From contig LSAX01000011.1 in assembly GCA_001557505.1 (NCBI GenBank), positions 1,984,001 through 2,048,000 on the forward strand: a stretch of DNA of 64,000 bases, written 5' to 3'. Source of the DNA: Reticulascus tulasneorum (lineage: Eukaryota > Ascomycota > Sordariomycetes > Glomerellales > Reticulascaceae). Numbering within the stretch: position 1 is the stretch's first letter; each line of letters starts with the position of its first letter. Below are positions 1 through 11,852 of the stretch, piece after piece. The notes beneath the pieces are model-generated. The model made no database searches, had not been told where the DNA came from, and saw only the letters and a program-made list of their open reading frames with translations. The position numbers and the translations under genes were made by a program.

Positions 1-1900
1 ACAAAGTATTAGCATACTCTCTCCTGCAGGTTAGTAGTGTATTGTGGCATGCGTACCAAAGTTGTAGACGACGTTGTTACGGAGATCCAGCTTTCCCCAG
101 AACTTGCCTGAATCGTCGAGATTGCCACCCATACTCCATGAACGGCCTTCAGCGTGGGCAATGAGGTTGTGATGAAACGAGCCGATATCGCCGCTAATTG
201 TTCCTGCATAGCCATGCGCGAATCCGGCTGGGTAATTCTTGTGTCCTGCGACGTTCAGTGGCTCGGAGATCATGGTTCGCTGCAAGGTGATGTTGTGTGC
301 CGATCGAGACGAGAAGCATTCGTCCATGGCCCATCCCTAGCAATGAGTTAGTCTTGGGCATGCTAATGAGTGCGTCTGTACGGATGGAGGCAAAACATAC
401 AACAGAGCATCGATCGAAGATGCAGTGGTTAGACCCTTGCATGCCAATACCATCGACGGTTGAGCCAGAGGATGTGCCAGGGCGGACACGGAGATGGCGG
501 AAGACAACGTCAGTGGCACCAGTTAAACCAACGGGCCACCCCTGAATAACGATGCCCTTCCCTGGCGCGGTCTGACCGGCGACAGTGAGGTACTGGTCGT
601 TGATAGGCATACGAGATGTGGTCAAGATGACGCCACCAACATCGAAGACCACAGTTCTGGGGCCTTTGACAACAGTGAGCGCATGGCGGAGACTGCCTGG
701 CTCCAAGTTGTCCTCTAGAGTTGTTACGTGAATCACCTGTCCGCCACGACCACCTCGCGCCCATCGACTAATTTGCCATTAGTAAAAATGGGACAAATAA
801 ACCCAAAAGATCGACTGGGATAGAACTCACCCCCAACCCTCAGCTCCCGGGAACGCGAGCTGAGCCAATCGAAACATAAACACACGTCCAATGTACAGGT
901 GGCACCCAGAAACAACATCAACCCTCCAGTAGTAGGTTTCGAATGTATTGAGATCTGAATGGTGTTAGTCATTTTCAAACGACCGGGACTGGTGGTATCT
1001 TGCCAGCGAAGATGGCCTCAGCCTCGGTCTGCCCGATACTGACGCTCTTCAAGCTCGTGGGCGATGTGCCCAGGTAAACATTGTACTTTGGAGATTCAGG
1101 CAAGACCGGGGCACGCCAGGTGGCGGTCAAACCTGTTGCGCCTTGCAATTCGATTCGCTCATCACGATGGCTAGGAGATGGAAATGACACTAGATTGCCC
1201 ATTCGGGGGGTGTCGATCTCAAAGCCGTTCAAATAAGCCCGAGTGGTGTTTCCCGTGCTTGGCTTATACACAATCGCCACGGTCTGCTCAGCAGACGCAA
1301 CATTGAAGCGGACGTAAGACGTAGCAGTCTCCCAGACGTTGTCGACTCGAATGGATTGTGGAACATCCTAATAAGGAGTTAGAAACTCAAGAGCGATCAT
1401 CGCAGAATACTTTGTCGTTCAAAGCTTACCTCGGCTACAATCTTTCCATCAACAGTTATATCAAGCGGCGCAACAGTGTCCAACTTGTCCCAGGCGTTGT
1501 GAAATGCCAGGAGAGTGTGGTTGCCGGGGGAAAGCCCCTTCAGGGTAAGCGTTATAGGCAATCCAGCTTGTTCAGACGTCGTGATTCCTTCGCTAACAAC
1601 TTTCTCGCCCAACGAGGTCAAAAATCGCGTGTAGACATACTTGTAGTAAGAGCCGGTGAGCTCCGAGTCGTCATCCACTTTATTGACCGCAAGCGTAAAA
1701 TCAACGCCATTGGCGCTGAAAGATGCATTGAGCGCTCTAGGAACTGTCCACAAAACGTAATCCGGCTCGGTAGAGGGTGGAATGTTCTGCGGGTTCAGGC
1801 GCACTCGAATGAGAGAGCTTGGAGGGCTTGGCGCTAGCTGTTGAGCAAGAGCTCCGGCGAGCAGGATTCCGGCTAAGACGGCGCTACGGAGCGACGACAT
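1..1900 (-). CDS. secreted pectate lyase-like protein, 3' end cut by window edge
   Basis: Secreted polysaccharide lyase of the pectate-lyase beta-helix type, probably acting on pectin outside the cell. ATG at 1900 opens a signal peptide (LAGILLAGALAQ). I read exons 1430-1900, about 984-1367, 831-859, 404-767 and 57-336, joined by short GT-AG introns; the exon 2 donor is uncertain. The 29-nt third exon encodes LAFPGAEGWG, which joins RWARGGRGGQVIHVTTL, the usual N-terminal signature of pectate-lyase-like beta helices. Later exons give GQTAPGKGIVIQG, DVVFRHLRVRPG, WAMDECFSSR and HHNLIAHAEGRSW. The first about 285 residues are a separate N-terminal region with a fibronectin-like look (WRAPVLPESPKYNVYLG). 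The last visible donor is at 56; a branch-like CTAAT lies at the edge, so the final exon is outside. Family is firm; substrate is inferred. Confidence 0.85.
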
Positions 1901-3290
1901 GATGGGAGCTAAACCTCGGTCGGCTTGAGGAATGGCGGGGAGAGGTGTGGACCGGTTCTAATAGACTAATTTAGGATCAGGGCCGTTGGTATTTATCCAA
2001 GAACGCCGAGCCTGGCTCATTCGACGCATCGCGTCCGAGAAGCTAGCTAACTCAGCGAAGGAGCAGACATCTCGTCACAGTTCGGTCTATCATTGCAGCC
2101 CTGCCAAGATCTGCTACGTCCCACTTTATTTTTCCCACGAGTAGTGTGCTTCGAACTACAACGCTGTGGGTATACTGCGGCTGAGAATAAGGCTCATGCT
2201 ATACTGAACTGCAGGCAGGGTTCTGTTTGTTCTCGTTCGTGAAAGACAATTCAGGAAAAGCGAAGCTCTGGCACCTTGTCGATCCCATCATTTCCAATGG
2301 TGTCATTGAGGAATCCCCAAATAGGCATGCGGATGGAGTTGCAATGCAGGTGAGTGGGGAGAGGACCGTTGAAAAATGCGGAGGATGCGGAGACCCCTGA
2401 TCCTCCAAAGATGAACAGAAGTGTGGAGTAACCGACCCGAACCGACGCACGACCAGACACGGAAGAATTAATTCAGAGAAACTGGTGCTCAGATTCGGCT
2501 TCGATCTGGGACTTGGAGGTTGTAAGAAGGTCGACCGCCTAGCTATACGGGCTCCTAATCCTTGAACTTGGGCCCACAGCTAACGATTGGTTTGCTGCCG
2601 GGGAGGTGGGTAGCCAAGGTATAATCCTTTGCATCTTGAGCCGTTGCCTCCTGTTGAATATCTCGTTTTCCAATAGCCAAGTCGGCACAGGAGTTAGGGC
2701 TGGTTCGCCCATTGGCGTGCAGTTGCCAATCGCTCAATCAGGATTAGTGGGAAGTATTGAGTTGCAGCTCTGCAGATCCTGAACCCTTGAGATTTGTGTC
2801 CCATTCGTGGATACTTGGGGTGTTGGGGTAGCCAAGGTTTTTCCCTACAAAAAATTGTCAACCTGACAGGAGAGAACGAGGTCCGGACGAGGCCGGCATC
2901 CCGGGCTCACTTACGGAGGAGTTCGTGTTCGTCGGCTCGCAACGCAAGGCGATTCGTCCGTGCCTACTGGCTCCGCTCAAGCTTTAACCTTACTTACTTA
3001 CCCCAGGTTCTCCATCTCTCTTCTCCGCATTGTCAGAATCGGGGAATTGATCTGATTGGCTTCAACCTCCTTGATCCCGGTTCGACTAGCTATAGCCCGA
3101 GTCTAACTCCACACTATGTCGGTCGAATGTATAGCGACGACATCACCGGATCGAAATAAAGATGTGTTTACGAGGTTACATTTAGTTCGGGGTTTGCGCT
3201 GGGTCTGAAATATTGTTTTGCGGGCTTTCCACCTTACCGTCCATCTTAATCATCATCTTTCTTGCCGGGAAAGCATTTCTTCTAAAAGCT
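1901..3290. other. intergenic, divergent promoter region
   Basis: Lies between the divergently transcribed pectate lyase and the Asp-box protein genes and should hold both promoters. Short open frames here (for example 2794-3159 plus) lack recognisable motifs and codon-like composition. I see no RNA gene or repeat. Confidence 0.5.
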
Positions 3291-4649
3291 ATGGCTACGC
3301 AAATGCGTCTTTTCGGCCTCAATTGGTTGACCGGCCTGCTTGGGTTATCTCTATGCCCCCAATTACTCCTTGTATCCGCAGCGCCGCCTCCACCAGGAAA
3401 CCTCTGGCGAGTGTGGCCGCCGTTGGACTACAGCGATGTAATTTACGCCGGCTGGGACCAGATTCCTGTCGTCAAGGAAATCCCGATCTACAACGGCGTG
3501 GCTGAGAACCGCACCTACGCACATCATCCGGAGCTCTTTGCTGTTGGTAACAAAGTTTTCCTTAGCTGGTCCTCTGCACCGGTCGACGAGGACAGCATGG
3601 GACAGGACGTGTGGCTTTCGAGCTCCAACGACGGCGGCTTGAACTGGAGCAAGGGCTTCAGTCTGTTGCCTGCCGCCATTTTGCCCAACCAGACCGACGA
3701 CCTCCATAACTGGGCATACTGGTGCACTCGTGGCATTGCCCAGCGTGCGTGGCAGGCGCTCACGTTTGTACAACTCGCCGAAGATGAGCTCTATGCAATT
3801 GGGCAGTCTGGAAGCCGATGGTGTCCAGGCGACTGGAACACGGCTGGCCGGATTGCGCGCCGCATCTCACTTGATGGAGAGCCCATTGGCGACCCGTGCT
3901 GGCTAGAAAAGACCGAGTTTGCGGAGTCGGAGCTATATGCTGAAACTGTCTATGGCACCGAGTATGGCATGAAAAATTGCGAGAAAGCATGCCAGATCAA
4001 CAACGTGCTTCGCAAACCTGACGAGGCCCCGGCATGGTCCCCGTGGCTGTACAACAACGGACTGTACGCCAACGATACTACACACCGCATGGAGGAAAAC
4101 ACTTTTGCTGTCTGGTTCAACGACACTGATTCGCCGACGGGCGGTTACTGGCAACGACACTGGCGTGACATCTCTCCCGAGAGGGAGAACACGCATTCCG
4201 TGTGGGTGGAGTATAACCAGGACCCAAATGGTAATAACTGGTATCCTAAAGTGAAGGCACCGTTCGGCAACAAGATTCTCCAGACGAACATCCCCGACGC
4301 CAAGACCAAGCAGTTCCTTGGCCAGTTGGACTCCGGAGATAGACTCCTCCTTTCCAACCCCAGATACAACGCAGCCAACCCCCAGCGCCAACCACTAACG
4401 CTTGCTGTGTCGAGGGGCAACGACCAAAGGTATACGGCCATCGGCGTCCTTCGTACCAACGCTACCAAGGCAATTGTACCCGATACCCGTAATGGCATCA
4501 AAGGCCGAGCACATGGCTTCAGTTATCCCACGGCTGTCCAGGTCGGGGACAAGCTGCTAGTGGCATATAGTGAGAACAAGGAGAATATTTGGGTTAGTGT
4601 GGTGGACGTTGATGCTCTTCCACAAGATAACGATCCATGCAAAAAGTGA
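3291..4649 (+). CDS. secreted sialidase-fold (Asp-box/BNR) protein
   Basis: Intronless gene for a 452-residue secreted protein. The frame is open from 3213 but that codon is TTG; the first ATG is 3291 (MATQMRLFG) and it starts a signal peptide running to LLLVSAAP. An Asp-box, SNDGGLNW, lies near residue 111, and the C-terminal third has the sialidase-superfamily look (LLLSNPRYN, PLTLAVSRGND, HGFSYPTAVQVGDKLLVAYSENKENI). This points to a six-bladed beta-propeller glycosidase-like or lectin-like protein acting outside the cell. I cannot identify the full sialidase arginine triad by eye, so activity on sialic acid should not be assumed. Several NxS/T sites fit secretion. It could be a non-enzymatic propeller. 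Confidence 0.75.
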   Translation: MATQMRLFGLNWLTGLLGLSLCPQLLLVSAAPPPPGNLWRVWPPLDYSDVIYAGWDQIPVVKEIPIYNGVAENRTYAHHPELFAVGNKVFLSWSSAPVDEDSMGQDVWLSSSNDGGLNWSKGFSLLPAAILPNQTDDLHNWAYWCTRGIAQRAWQALTFVQLAEDELYAIGQSGSRWCPGDWNTAGRIARRISLDGEPIGDPCWLEKTEFAESELYAETVYGTEYGMKNCEKACQINNVLRKPDEAPAWSPWLYNNGLYANDTTHRMEENTFAVWFNDTDSPTGGYWQRHWRDISPERENTHSVWVEYNQDPNGNNWYPKVKAPFGNKILQTNIPDAKTKQFLGQLDSGDRLLLSNPRYNAANPQRQPLTLAVSRGNDQRYTAIGVLRTNATKAIVPDTRNGIKGRAHGFSYPTAVQVGDKLLVAYSENKENIWVSVVDVDALPQDNDPCKK

Positions 4650-5571
4650 TGCTTGGGCACCACGTGCTGGATGTATTGTAGATTACATCATGTTTACAAA
4701 AATTCTTAATTTTTATTGTAGTGTCATCTGTTCCTTAGCTGGAAGACTTGCTTCTTTGAGGCCTTTGCTTATCATCCATGTGGAATCTAAAGTTTAAAGT
4801 GACGTGGCGGAAGAAAGACGACTTGGTGTTGATGGAACAGCATCTTGGGGATTCCGACAAGAATACCAGGAATGAAGGATCATACAGATAGCCCGTCAGA
4901 GATAGTTCCCAACTTTTAAAGATCAGTCATCCTAATCCAGTTCCGAGACGGCACGAAATTTCAACATACCAAATGAAACATAGAAGGCTATAAACGCGAT
5001 CAGCCACGCCGAATCACGCCGTCTCAAGGTTAACTTGGACCCAAGGACGGCCCCGTGAGACTATTTTGGTCCAAACTCCAACACAGACAAGGAATTGAAA
5101 ATCAGAAGGAGCAGACATTATCGAAACAGGGCTGTTCGGCGAGCAGTATCTAGCGCCTAGAAACCTGGAAAATACCAAGTTCAAAAAGGCGGTTGTAATT
5201 GGTTAAGATAGAAACAATAAGTCTAGTTTTGGAGAATCGGTGCCACTATGTCCATATCTAGGTATGGCCTGGAGACACTGTGAACTATGATCGCACCATT
5301 TTCATCTATTTACTTGCGTGCATAATCTGTCTGAGGACTTCTCCACAATGAATAGCTCGTCTAAGCTGAGACAAAAATCCTGGAAGCTATTCGCGAAGCG
5401 AGGCCTTGGAGGTGTGATCAATCTGGAAGCCCCACTCAATACCGCTTTGCGCCGCAGCAAGTTGATCATGCTTAAACTTGTGTGAAAATCCTTACCTTAC
5501 CGCTGTTGTTGCTTCTCTGAAAGCTTGTCTTGAAGTCGAGGTGCGACGCCGGGGGAGCTTGTGGGCTCGGA
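4650..5571. other. intergenic, nothing recognised
   Basis: A 3' untranslated and spacer region of average composition. I see no open frame of note, RNA gene or repeat. Confidence 0.5.
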
Positions 5572-6051
5572 CTATACGGCACCGTAGTGTGCCTGGTTCT
5601 CGTCGCGGGCTTGCCGTGATTCCGTGCCTTCGAGCTGATTTGCGCAGACAGGGGTGAGTAGGCTGATGAGCTCCTCCTCCGTCATATTGTCGATCTCAAG
5701 ACCCGACATCGTCTCCCATGCGTACTCGGGTAATGGCGCCGTCGCGCATAAGATATTTTCCCTTAGCATCTTGCCAACGTCACATAGCCGGATGATCGTT
5801 GCGTCCTTGCGGATCAAACTATGCAGGTGTTCGACCTCGTTATCCGTCAGGCGTCAGAGGTCAGCCATGGAGGGCATTGTGGTGGTCGTACCTCTTACTA
5901 GTGGCAGGAGCGCGAGCAGGCCATCGAAAGGACCGCAGATCCTATTTACATCTTGATACTCATTTAGCCTGTGGTGGAATTGCCTCCGCAGTAATGGCGA
6001 CTTATTGTTGCCGTGCTGCTCTAGCAGCTTGTCCACCCACTGACTTGGCAT
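5572..6051 (-). CDS. small two-exon hypothetical protein
   Basis: Unrecognised. A direct reading shows an in-frame TGA at 5854-5856, which first suggests a broken gene. However, a GTAAGAG donor (exon end 5899), an internal CTGAC branch-like site and an AG acceptor (exon start 5835) define a 62-nt phase-0 intron that removes the stop. The exons 5899-6051 and 5572-5835 then encode about 138 residues starting MPSQWVDKLLEQHG. The product is helical and charged (VEHLHSLIRKDATIIRLCD; DNMTEEELISLL) and has no signal peptide or membrane segment. Further upstream exons are possible. It may be a real small gene or the 3' part of a decayed one; existence rests on the splice signals and the uninterrupted frame. 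Confidence 0.35.
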
Positions 6052-7398
6052 CCGGCAGAAACATCATCCACCGTGCTCTTTCGTAATGTTGCATGTATTA
6101 GAGTCTCTTGCCGGAACAACTGCTACGTGGCCCTAAATCACTCGGAGAGCTGGCTTCTAGCTGATGAATAGGTCAGTGTTGCAATGCGATAGAATAATCA
6201 GCACGTCATGGGAGGTTGTCAAATTGACCAATTGTCTTCGAGCGGGACCAGCCGCATACCCTGATCAGCCATTGCGCAAGTCGGCGTGAGCTTGAGTGTA
6301 TCACATTTGATCATATTCTCCATTAGATAACAACTCAAACTCCGGTCTTGAGACCAGGTAAGAGGTGCTACTAGCCACCTACATAATCATTTTCGAGGGA
6401 GATCATCGGCGCAAGCAGATACAACGAGCTCTTCGCAGCTTGCCCAAAGAATCTCCCCATGATTCAGTATAGCTCTAGTTAGGGGAAAGCTAGAAAGTAG
6501 GTATGACAGCCAGCAGAACTAAACTGATGTTGCGCGAGAGGGGAAGAGGGTAGTCGCGACACAAGGAATGGGAACCTGCTTTTGAGCAACGGGGTAGGGG
6601 GGCCAGGAGATATGCCTGCAATTTCGGTCCTTAGTTTACATCGCCCAGTCAATTTTTCAGAATCATGCGACCACGTACATAATGCAATACGAGTTGCCTA
6701 CCATACCTACCTGCCCAAGTAATTGCCTGTATCATCTCAGGCTCGTGGACAAAGTATCTCAAGCCTTCGCCTACCTTTCCCAACATTAAAAGGACAATAA
6801 TAATCACAGCTGCCGTCTTTGACACCTGGCAGAGCAAAGCTCTCCAAAACTAACTGCTCACTTCAACTTCGATTGCCATCATTGTTTCCCAAAGATGATT
6901 TGAGGAAGCCATTCCCCCTATTGTGCCTGAGATAAACGTCCTATTGAACGGGGCCTCCTCCTACATTCTCTTCACTTCTCCCCCCCTCTCTAAATTTGAC
7001 CTGGAAGTTGAAGGAACACCGCCGTTCGCTTGAACCGAAGCCGAAATCGAGGTTTGTGTGCCTTCCGCAAGCATCCCGCTAATCAAGACAGCGCCTGCCG
7101 TCCCAGCAGAATATTCATCCCACTTGACTGCCCAGTCATTAACTTCTTTTCACAACACCTATCTCCACATTGGAAGCCTCCCTCTCCTTTCTTCTCTTCA
7201 TCAAGTACCACCACCATCTCTACACGCTTCATTCGATTCCAGGAGAACAACTTCAAAAGTACGTCCTCGGGTTGCTTCTATTTTTAACCCTCCCGAGATC
7301 GTATCTTACTCAGACTGACTCCACCAACAGTACAACCGACCACTGATTTGCAATCACCCAACTACCTCACCAACCATCCATCCTTACGCAGGATCAAG
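6052..7398. promoter_or_regulatory. intergenic with CT-rich leader before the 897-residue gene
   Basis: Mostly featureless. From about 6955 to 7398 the plus strand is pyrimidine-rich (tracts near 6965-6995 and 7180-7200), typical of a promoter and 5' leader of a filamentous fungal gene, here leading to the ATG at 7399. Confidence 0.35.
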
Positions 7399-10300
7399 AT
7401 GGCGGATATTTCGAATTCATCGTTGCCACCATCGTTGGCCGGCATGATGGTAAGTGACACCTTTCGTCCCTTCTGCTTCTACTTCTGCTTCTACACATTC
7501 TTGGCGGGCGGACATGCCCATCTACAATCATTCCATCCAAGCGAACTGTAATTATCTTCGAACGCTGGGGAAACTTGGTGCTTTCCTCGCCGCATGCATT
7601 GGAGCGATTGTTACTTCCACGAAGGGTACTGACATATTGCGCTCCCATAGGACGATCTCGGCTCTCATCGCCACGACGAATTTCCACTGGAGAACTTCCA
7701 TGACCGTCCCCAAAAGAAAAGCTTTTTTCCTCCGCGTCAGTCTAAGCCAATAGTAAAGACCAAGGAGGTTGATTTTGTCAGCGGACTCTGGAAAAGTAAG
7801 TTGGTATAATCCGCGCTTGCACTCAAGCAGCCTGCTGATCTCATGGAGCTGCTATTGCGTCTGGCAAGTTCATCGACGCAGACCATGAAGCAGTCAAAGA
7901 CCTTGACACACTTGGAGGAGCTCGAGTGTACGCAAAGACTTCGATGCAAGAAGTAGTCAAGAAAATGGATCTTCCTCGACGAGCTCGTCCAACTGGGTTC
8001 GTCAACCTCGCGATTACGCACTTGAGATTCAAGGAAGCTAACTTAGTATTTTTGCAGTGCATCCATGCCACCCACAAAGACAGGTATTCTCGGCGGGCTT
8101 GTACCTCCTGGTGGAACTATCGTCAAATTCACAAACTCTCGGGCCACGACGACAGCCCCTGGCTCTTCGGCCACTGCGAGAACTCACGGAGCGCCAACTG
8201 CGTCAAGTATCACCTCGCTCCCTCCGCACAAACGACCGGCCGGTTTGCGAGACCAGCCTGCTAGAATGTCCAACGGTCCTATTATTCCAAACAGTTCACG
8301 AATTGCGAGTTTAACGGTCGCTCCAGCCGCTGGTGTCGCCCTTCAACATAAGGGGAAAGGATCAAAATCGCCAACACTTTCAAATGCTCCCACGTTTACT
8401 GGTCAGAAGGCAGCTAAAGTTGCTCCTACTACCAAAATTGCCACTGCAGAGCAAAGTCCATGCCAGGCTGGGCGAGGTGCAGAGTGTACGTCCGACAAAC
8501 CTTCTCAAGCCTCGCGAAACTCAGCTAGTACAGGAGTCAACCAACCGAGTCCTGATACATCTGATCAAGTACAAACCCGTGTTGAGCAAGAGGTCTGGAG
8601 CGAGCCTTGCACCGCAAGATTCAGAGGCCGCGCAGGCGCGGCGGATTGCACTGTGACACTCAAACTTGTCATGGACATCAATGGAAAGCAGGATGCGGAA
8701 TTCGTACTCAGAGTTTCGGAGTCCAAGGAGATTCAAATCCACGATATCTTTGGGTATGTCGAGAGACTCCGTGCTGGAACACTTTGTGTTATTGAGTTCA
8801 AATCCGCCGGCGAAGCTATAGGCTACAGTTTGACCTTCGCGGACGATAAGGCGTCGGCTTCATTTGCTTCCACGGCGTCGAACCTTCGGTTGGCCATCAA
8901 ATACAGTCGTATAGTAGAGAAAGAACCGAACCAGCTGCTAGATGCGGATCAACAACACGATCCTCGCCCGGGTCAGACTGGTTTGCTGTCGACCACCGCT
9001 CACCCCCAATCGACTACCGGCAAGAGAAGCTATGTTGAAGATATGCAAGAATTAGTCCAGAATGACCAGGCAACATCTAGCGGCAGCAACGTGGTCGCTG
9101 TCCCATCCTCGCTTCCGGAAGAACATGATGTCACTCAAGCTCTCGCGGAGAACGTAGTCAGACTGTTGCCAATCATGGCAGCAATGTCCAACAAGAAGAT
9201 CACCGATATGCATGGCATGGCCAAGACTTTGCGCAGCGTTATTGAAACCGAAATGATCACTGAATCTCAAAGGCCGTCTGAGCAGAACACAAACGGCGCC
9301 TTGCAAACCCAGGAGAAAATGGCCGTCCCAAACCATGCAGAAGGTCTAAGCCAGGCGATTGGGGTTGCAAAGGGAAAATTTGAGGCAAAAGTCAACAATG
9401 CGGAGCCTATATTAGAGACTAAGCCACTGGGTCCTGAGCCGCTAATCGAACTCGATATACCTCCCACAATCCCAATCAAGCAGACGGTTGATGGTCGAAT
9501 CAAATACAGTCACGAGCAACTGCGAGGCCTCCGAGGTAATGCCACCGAGCGTCCAGCTGTTTCAGAAAAGCTACCATTTCTTCCGCCTAGACAGAGATCT
9601 GGGAAGCCTACCTCGTCTGCAAACAAGGCTTCTCATGTGAAGATTGAAAGCTCACCAGGGCGTCAACCACTTGTCAAACAGAAGACTAATGCCGCTGTTC
9701 AAGACGCTTTTGCGTGGATCAGTGCTGGTAATCCTGGAAGGTTACCTGTGACACCAATGTCACCCGTGGCTCCATCCAGAGTCGAAGATCCATCCGTGGC
9801 CAACCAGTCGACTGATGACTGTAAAACCAACGTTCAACAGCAAGTCATTGTGGAGGAGGAAGCCATGACTGTGGCGACAGAAGATCTGTCGTCATCCACA
9901 CCTGTTGTGGTGGCTGATGACAAACTGGAGGAAGAGTTTGCTAAAGTGAACATCGGTGAGGGAGCGTTGTCCATCGCTGGCAGCGGTGCTACTACTCAAT
10001 CAAACGCCGGACAAGCGACCTACGATGAGCAACAGATCACCACGATGGCACAACCTACCATAATACCCGCTGTTTCGCAGGGTATGCCTCCGATCATCGC
10101 CATTCCTGCTGTACCCGGGTACACTATGACCATCTCGTTCACACCCACTATTCCGACCTCGGGATATGCTGAGTCATACGCTCATTCTGACGCCAGCCTA
10201 CGTGAAGTCACTGATGGATATCGGGGTTTCTCTCTTTCACCAGCAGCCACAGCATTCGAACCCATCCAGAGTTCTGCTCCGTCGACCACTTCACAGACGA

Positions 10301-10407
10301 GTGGCCAGCCTCGTCGAGGACTCAGCAGCTCACGCTTCGCGGATCCCTGGGATTCGTCTCTCCAGAACCCCGGCCAGTTCACTGGCCATCTTGCCCCACG
10401 ACCGTGA
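7399..10407 (+). CDS. large low-complexity protein of unknown function
   Basis: Four exons can be read: 7399-7449, 7651-7795, 7849-7996 and 8058-10407. Every junction has GT and AG ends and keeps the frame (phases 0, 1, 2), giving 897 residues. The N-terminal exons encode a compact conserved-looking part (DDLGSHRHDEFPLENF, VKTKEVDFVSGLWK, ARVYAKTSMQEVVKKMD). Ser/Thr/Pro-rich probably disordered sequence follows. A folded-looking stretch lies near residues 290-400 (WSEPCTARFRGRAG, CVIEFKSAGEAIGYSLTFA), and the rest is again disordered. There is no signal peptide or membrane helix, so it is probably a cytoplasmic or nuclear scaffold. I do not recognise the family. The gene structure is well supported; the function is not. 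Confidence 0.8.
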
Positions 10408-11852
10408 GGTGCGAGAGACATAAAAACGCAAGACATCATACCGAAATTGTGGTTTGAGTATCTTTGGACACCAACAGAGGGTTGGGTTGATTCATGCGGA
10501 AGAAACAGCAACAATTAATGGGGTGAAAGCTTGAGAGCTGCACAAGCAGTGAAGATAAATTCGAGTTGCTGAGCCACCGTCTAGTGGCCTATGGAATTTT
10601 GGAGCTCTCTACAATTGGCGACACTCAAGCTCCTTGGCTTCTCCTAGTTGATCTCGGGTCCATAATTTGCCATGAAGACGTTTAGGCTCACGAGACCGAA
10701 AGGAGGGTATTTAGCTCTGCTTGCGTGAATGGCCCGGCAAGCCCGTAATTGTGATAGATAAATAGGCACTACAGAACAAATTGTCTTTGGCCCATTTTTC
10801 TGTGTATCTTAATACTGGACACTCTTAATCTACCAGAGCTCGTTGATTTTTACAAGCATTGCACAACCTGGCCATTGACACAATCAACCATCAACGCATT
10901 AACATACCAAACGCTTCATGCAGCCCTGGTGAGTGAGCCATTAGTGGCAGATATATCTTTCACAACTTTCCTGAAGCGGATAACCCAATTCTTTGAATGG
11001 ACGTATGAGGTGGGTGAAGTCGATTTGTCCAACTCTGACCGGAGTTCTAACTGCCAACCATGGATTACACTTGATTACCCACAAGCTCCCAGTTGCTCGA
11101 TCTAACTACAAGTCTCTATAACTCAATACGCAGGATATTGCTAAATATATACTCGTAATTGAACTCCAACAAGGGTTTTACCCAGGTTGCTTCTGCGAAG
11201 AAATGTGCTCGGTGTACAAGATGCAACTGCAGATGGTGGGTGTTGGAAGATAGAAGAAAGTAAAGATAGGACAGACTTGTGCTAGAACAATGTTGAGTCG
11301 AAATAAGATGCCATAGGGACTGAAATGGAGGTTGTTTTCTATAATATGTAGGCTCTGCTTTAAAAGAGAGAACTGTAGAACAGGACATTGTCCTCACCTT
11401 CGGTCCACTTGGTGTCCCCGTCGGAACATCGCGAGCCTAAAAGCCAGAACTTGAGTTGTAGAGATCTTCTTGTTTAATCTGGTGGAGCGGTATGGGTCTA
11501 GCAAACAAAGCGTGTGAATCACTTCTTGGTATGATGGTCATTTGGAGCAGAAGAAGGTGTGATAGTGCATGATCGATTTCTTCGGGACACTCCGATGTGA
11601 AACCATACTCCCGGAGAGCAAGAGAAGGCGACAACAGCCAAACATCGTTGCCTATGCGTACTTTGTATCGTTTGCACATCATGTAGGCCGTATCCGTACC
11701 TGGCCTACCTTATTATGCAAGGGTTTGGCGTTTTGATAGTAACCAGGTTCCGGGTGCATCGCCCAAACGGCCAACCAATCAGTATCTTGTGGCTCTATCT
11801 TCTAGCTTGAACAATGAATTTGTAGCATTCTGGGTATATCGCATCACACTTG
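10408..11852. other. intergenic, nothing recognised
   Basis: Space between two convergent genes. Open frames of 76-93 codons on both strands overlap each other and have no motif. No RNA gene or repeat seen. Confidence 0.45.

Noticed and set aside
2794..3159. 121-codon frame between the first two genes
   Set aside because: Composition and motifs do not look coding; the start codon context and neighbours give no support.
5854..5856. In-frame TGA that looked like a nonsense mutation
   Set aside because: It lies inside a plausible 62-nt intron with correct phase, so it need not be a stop.
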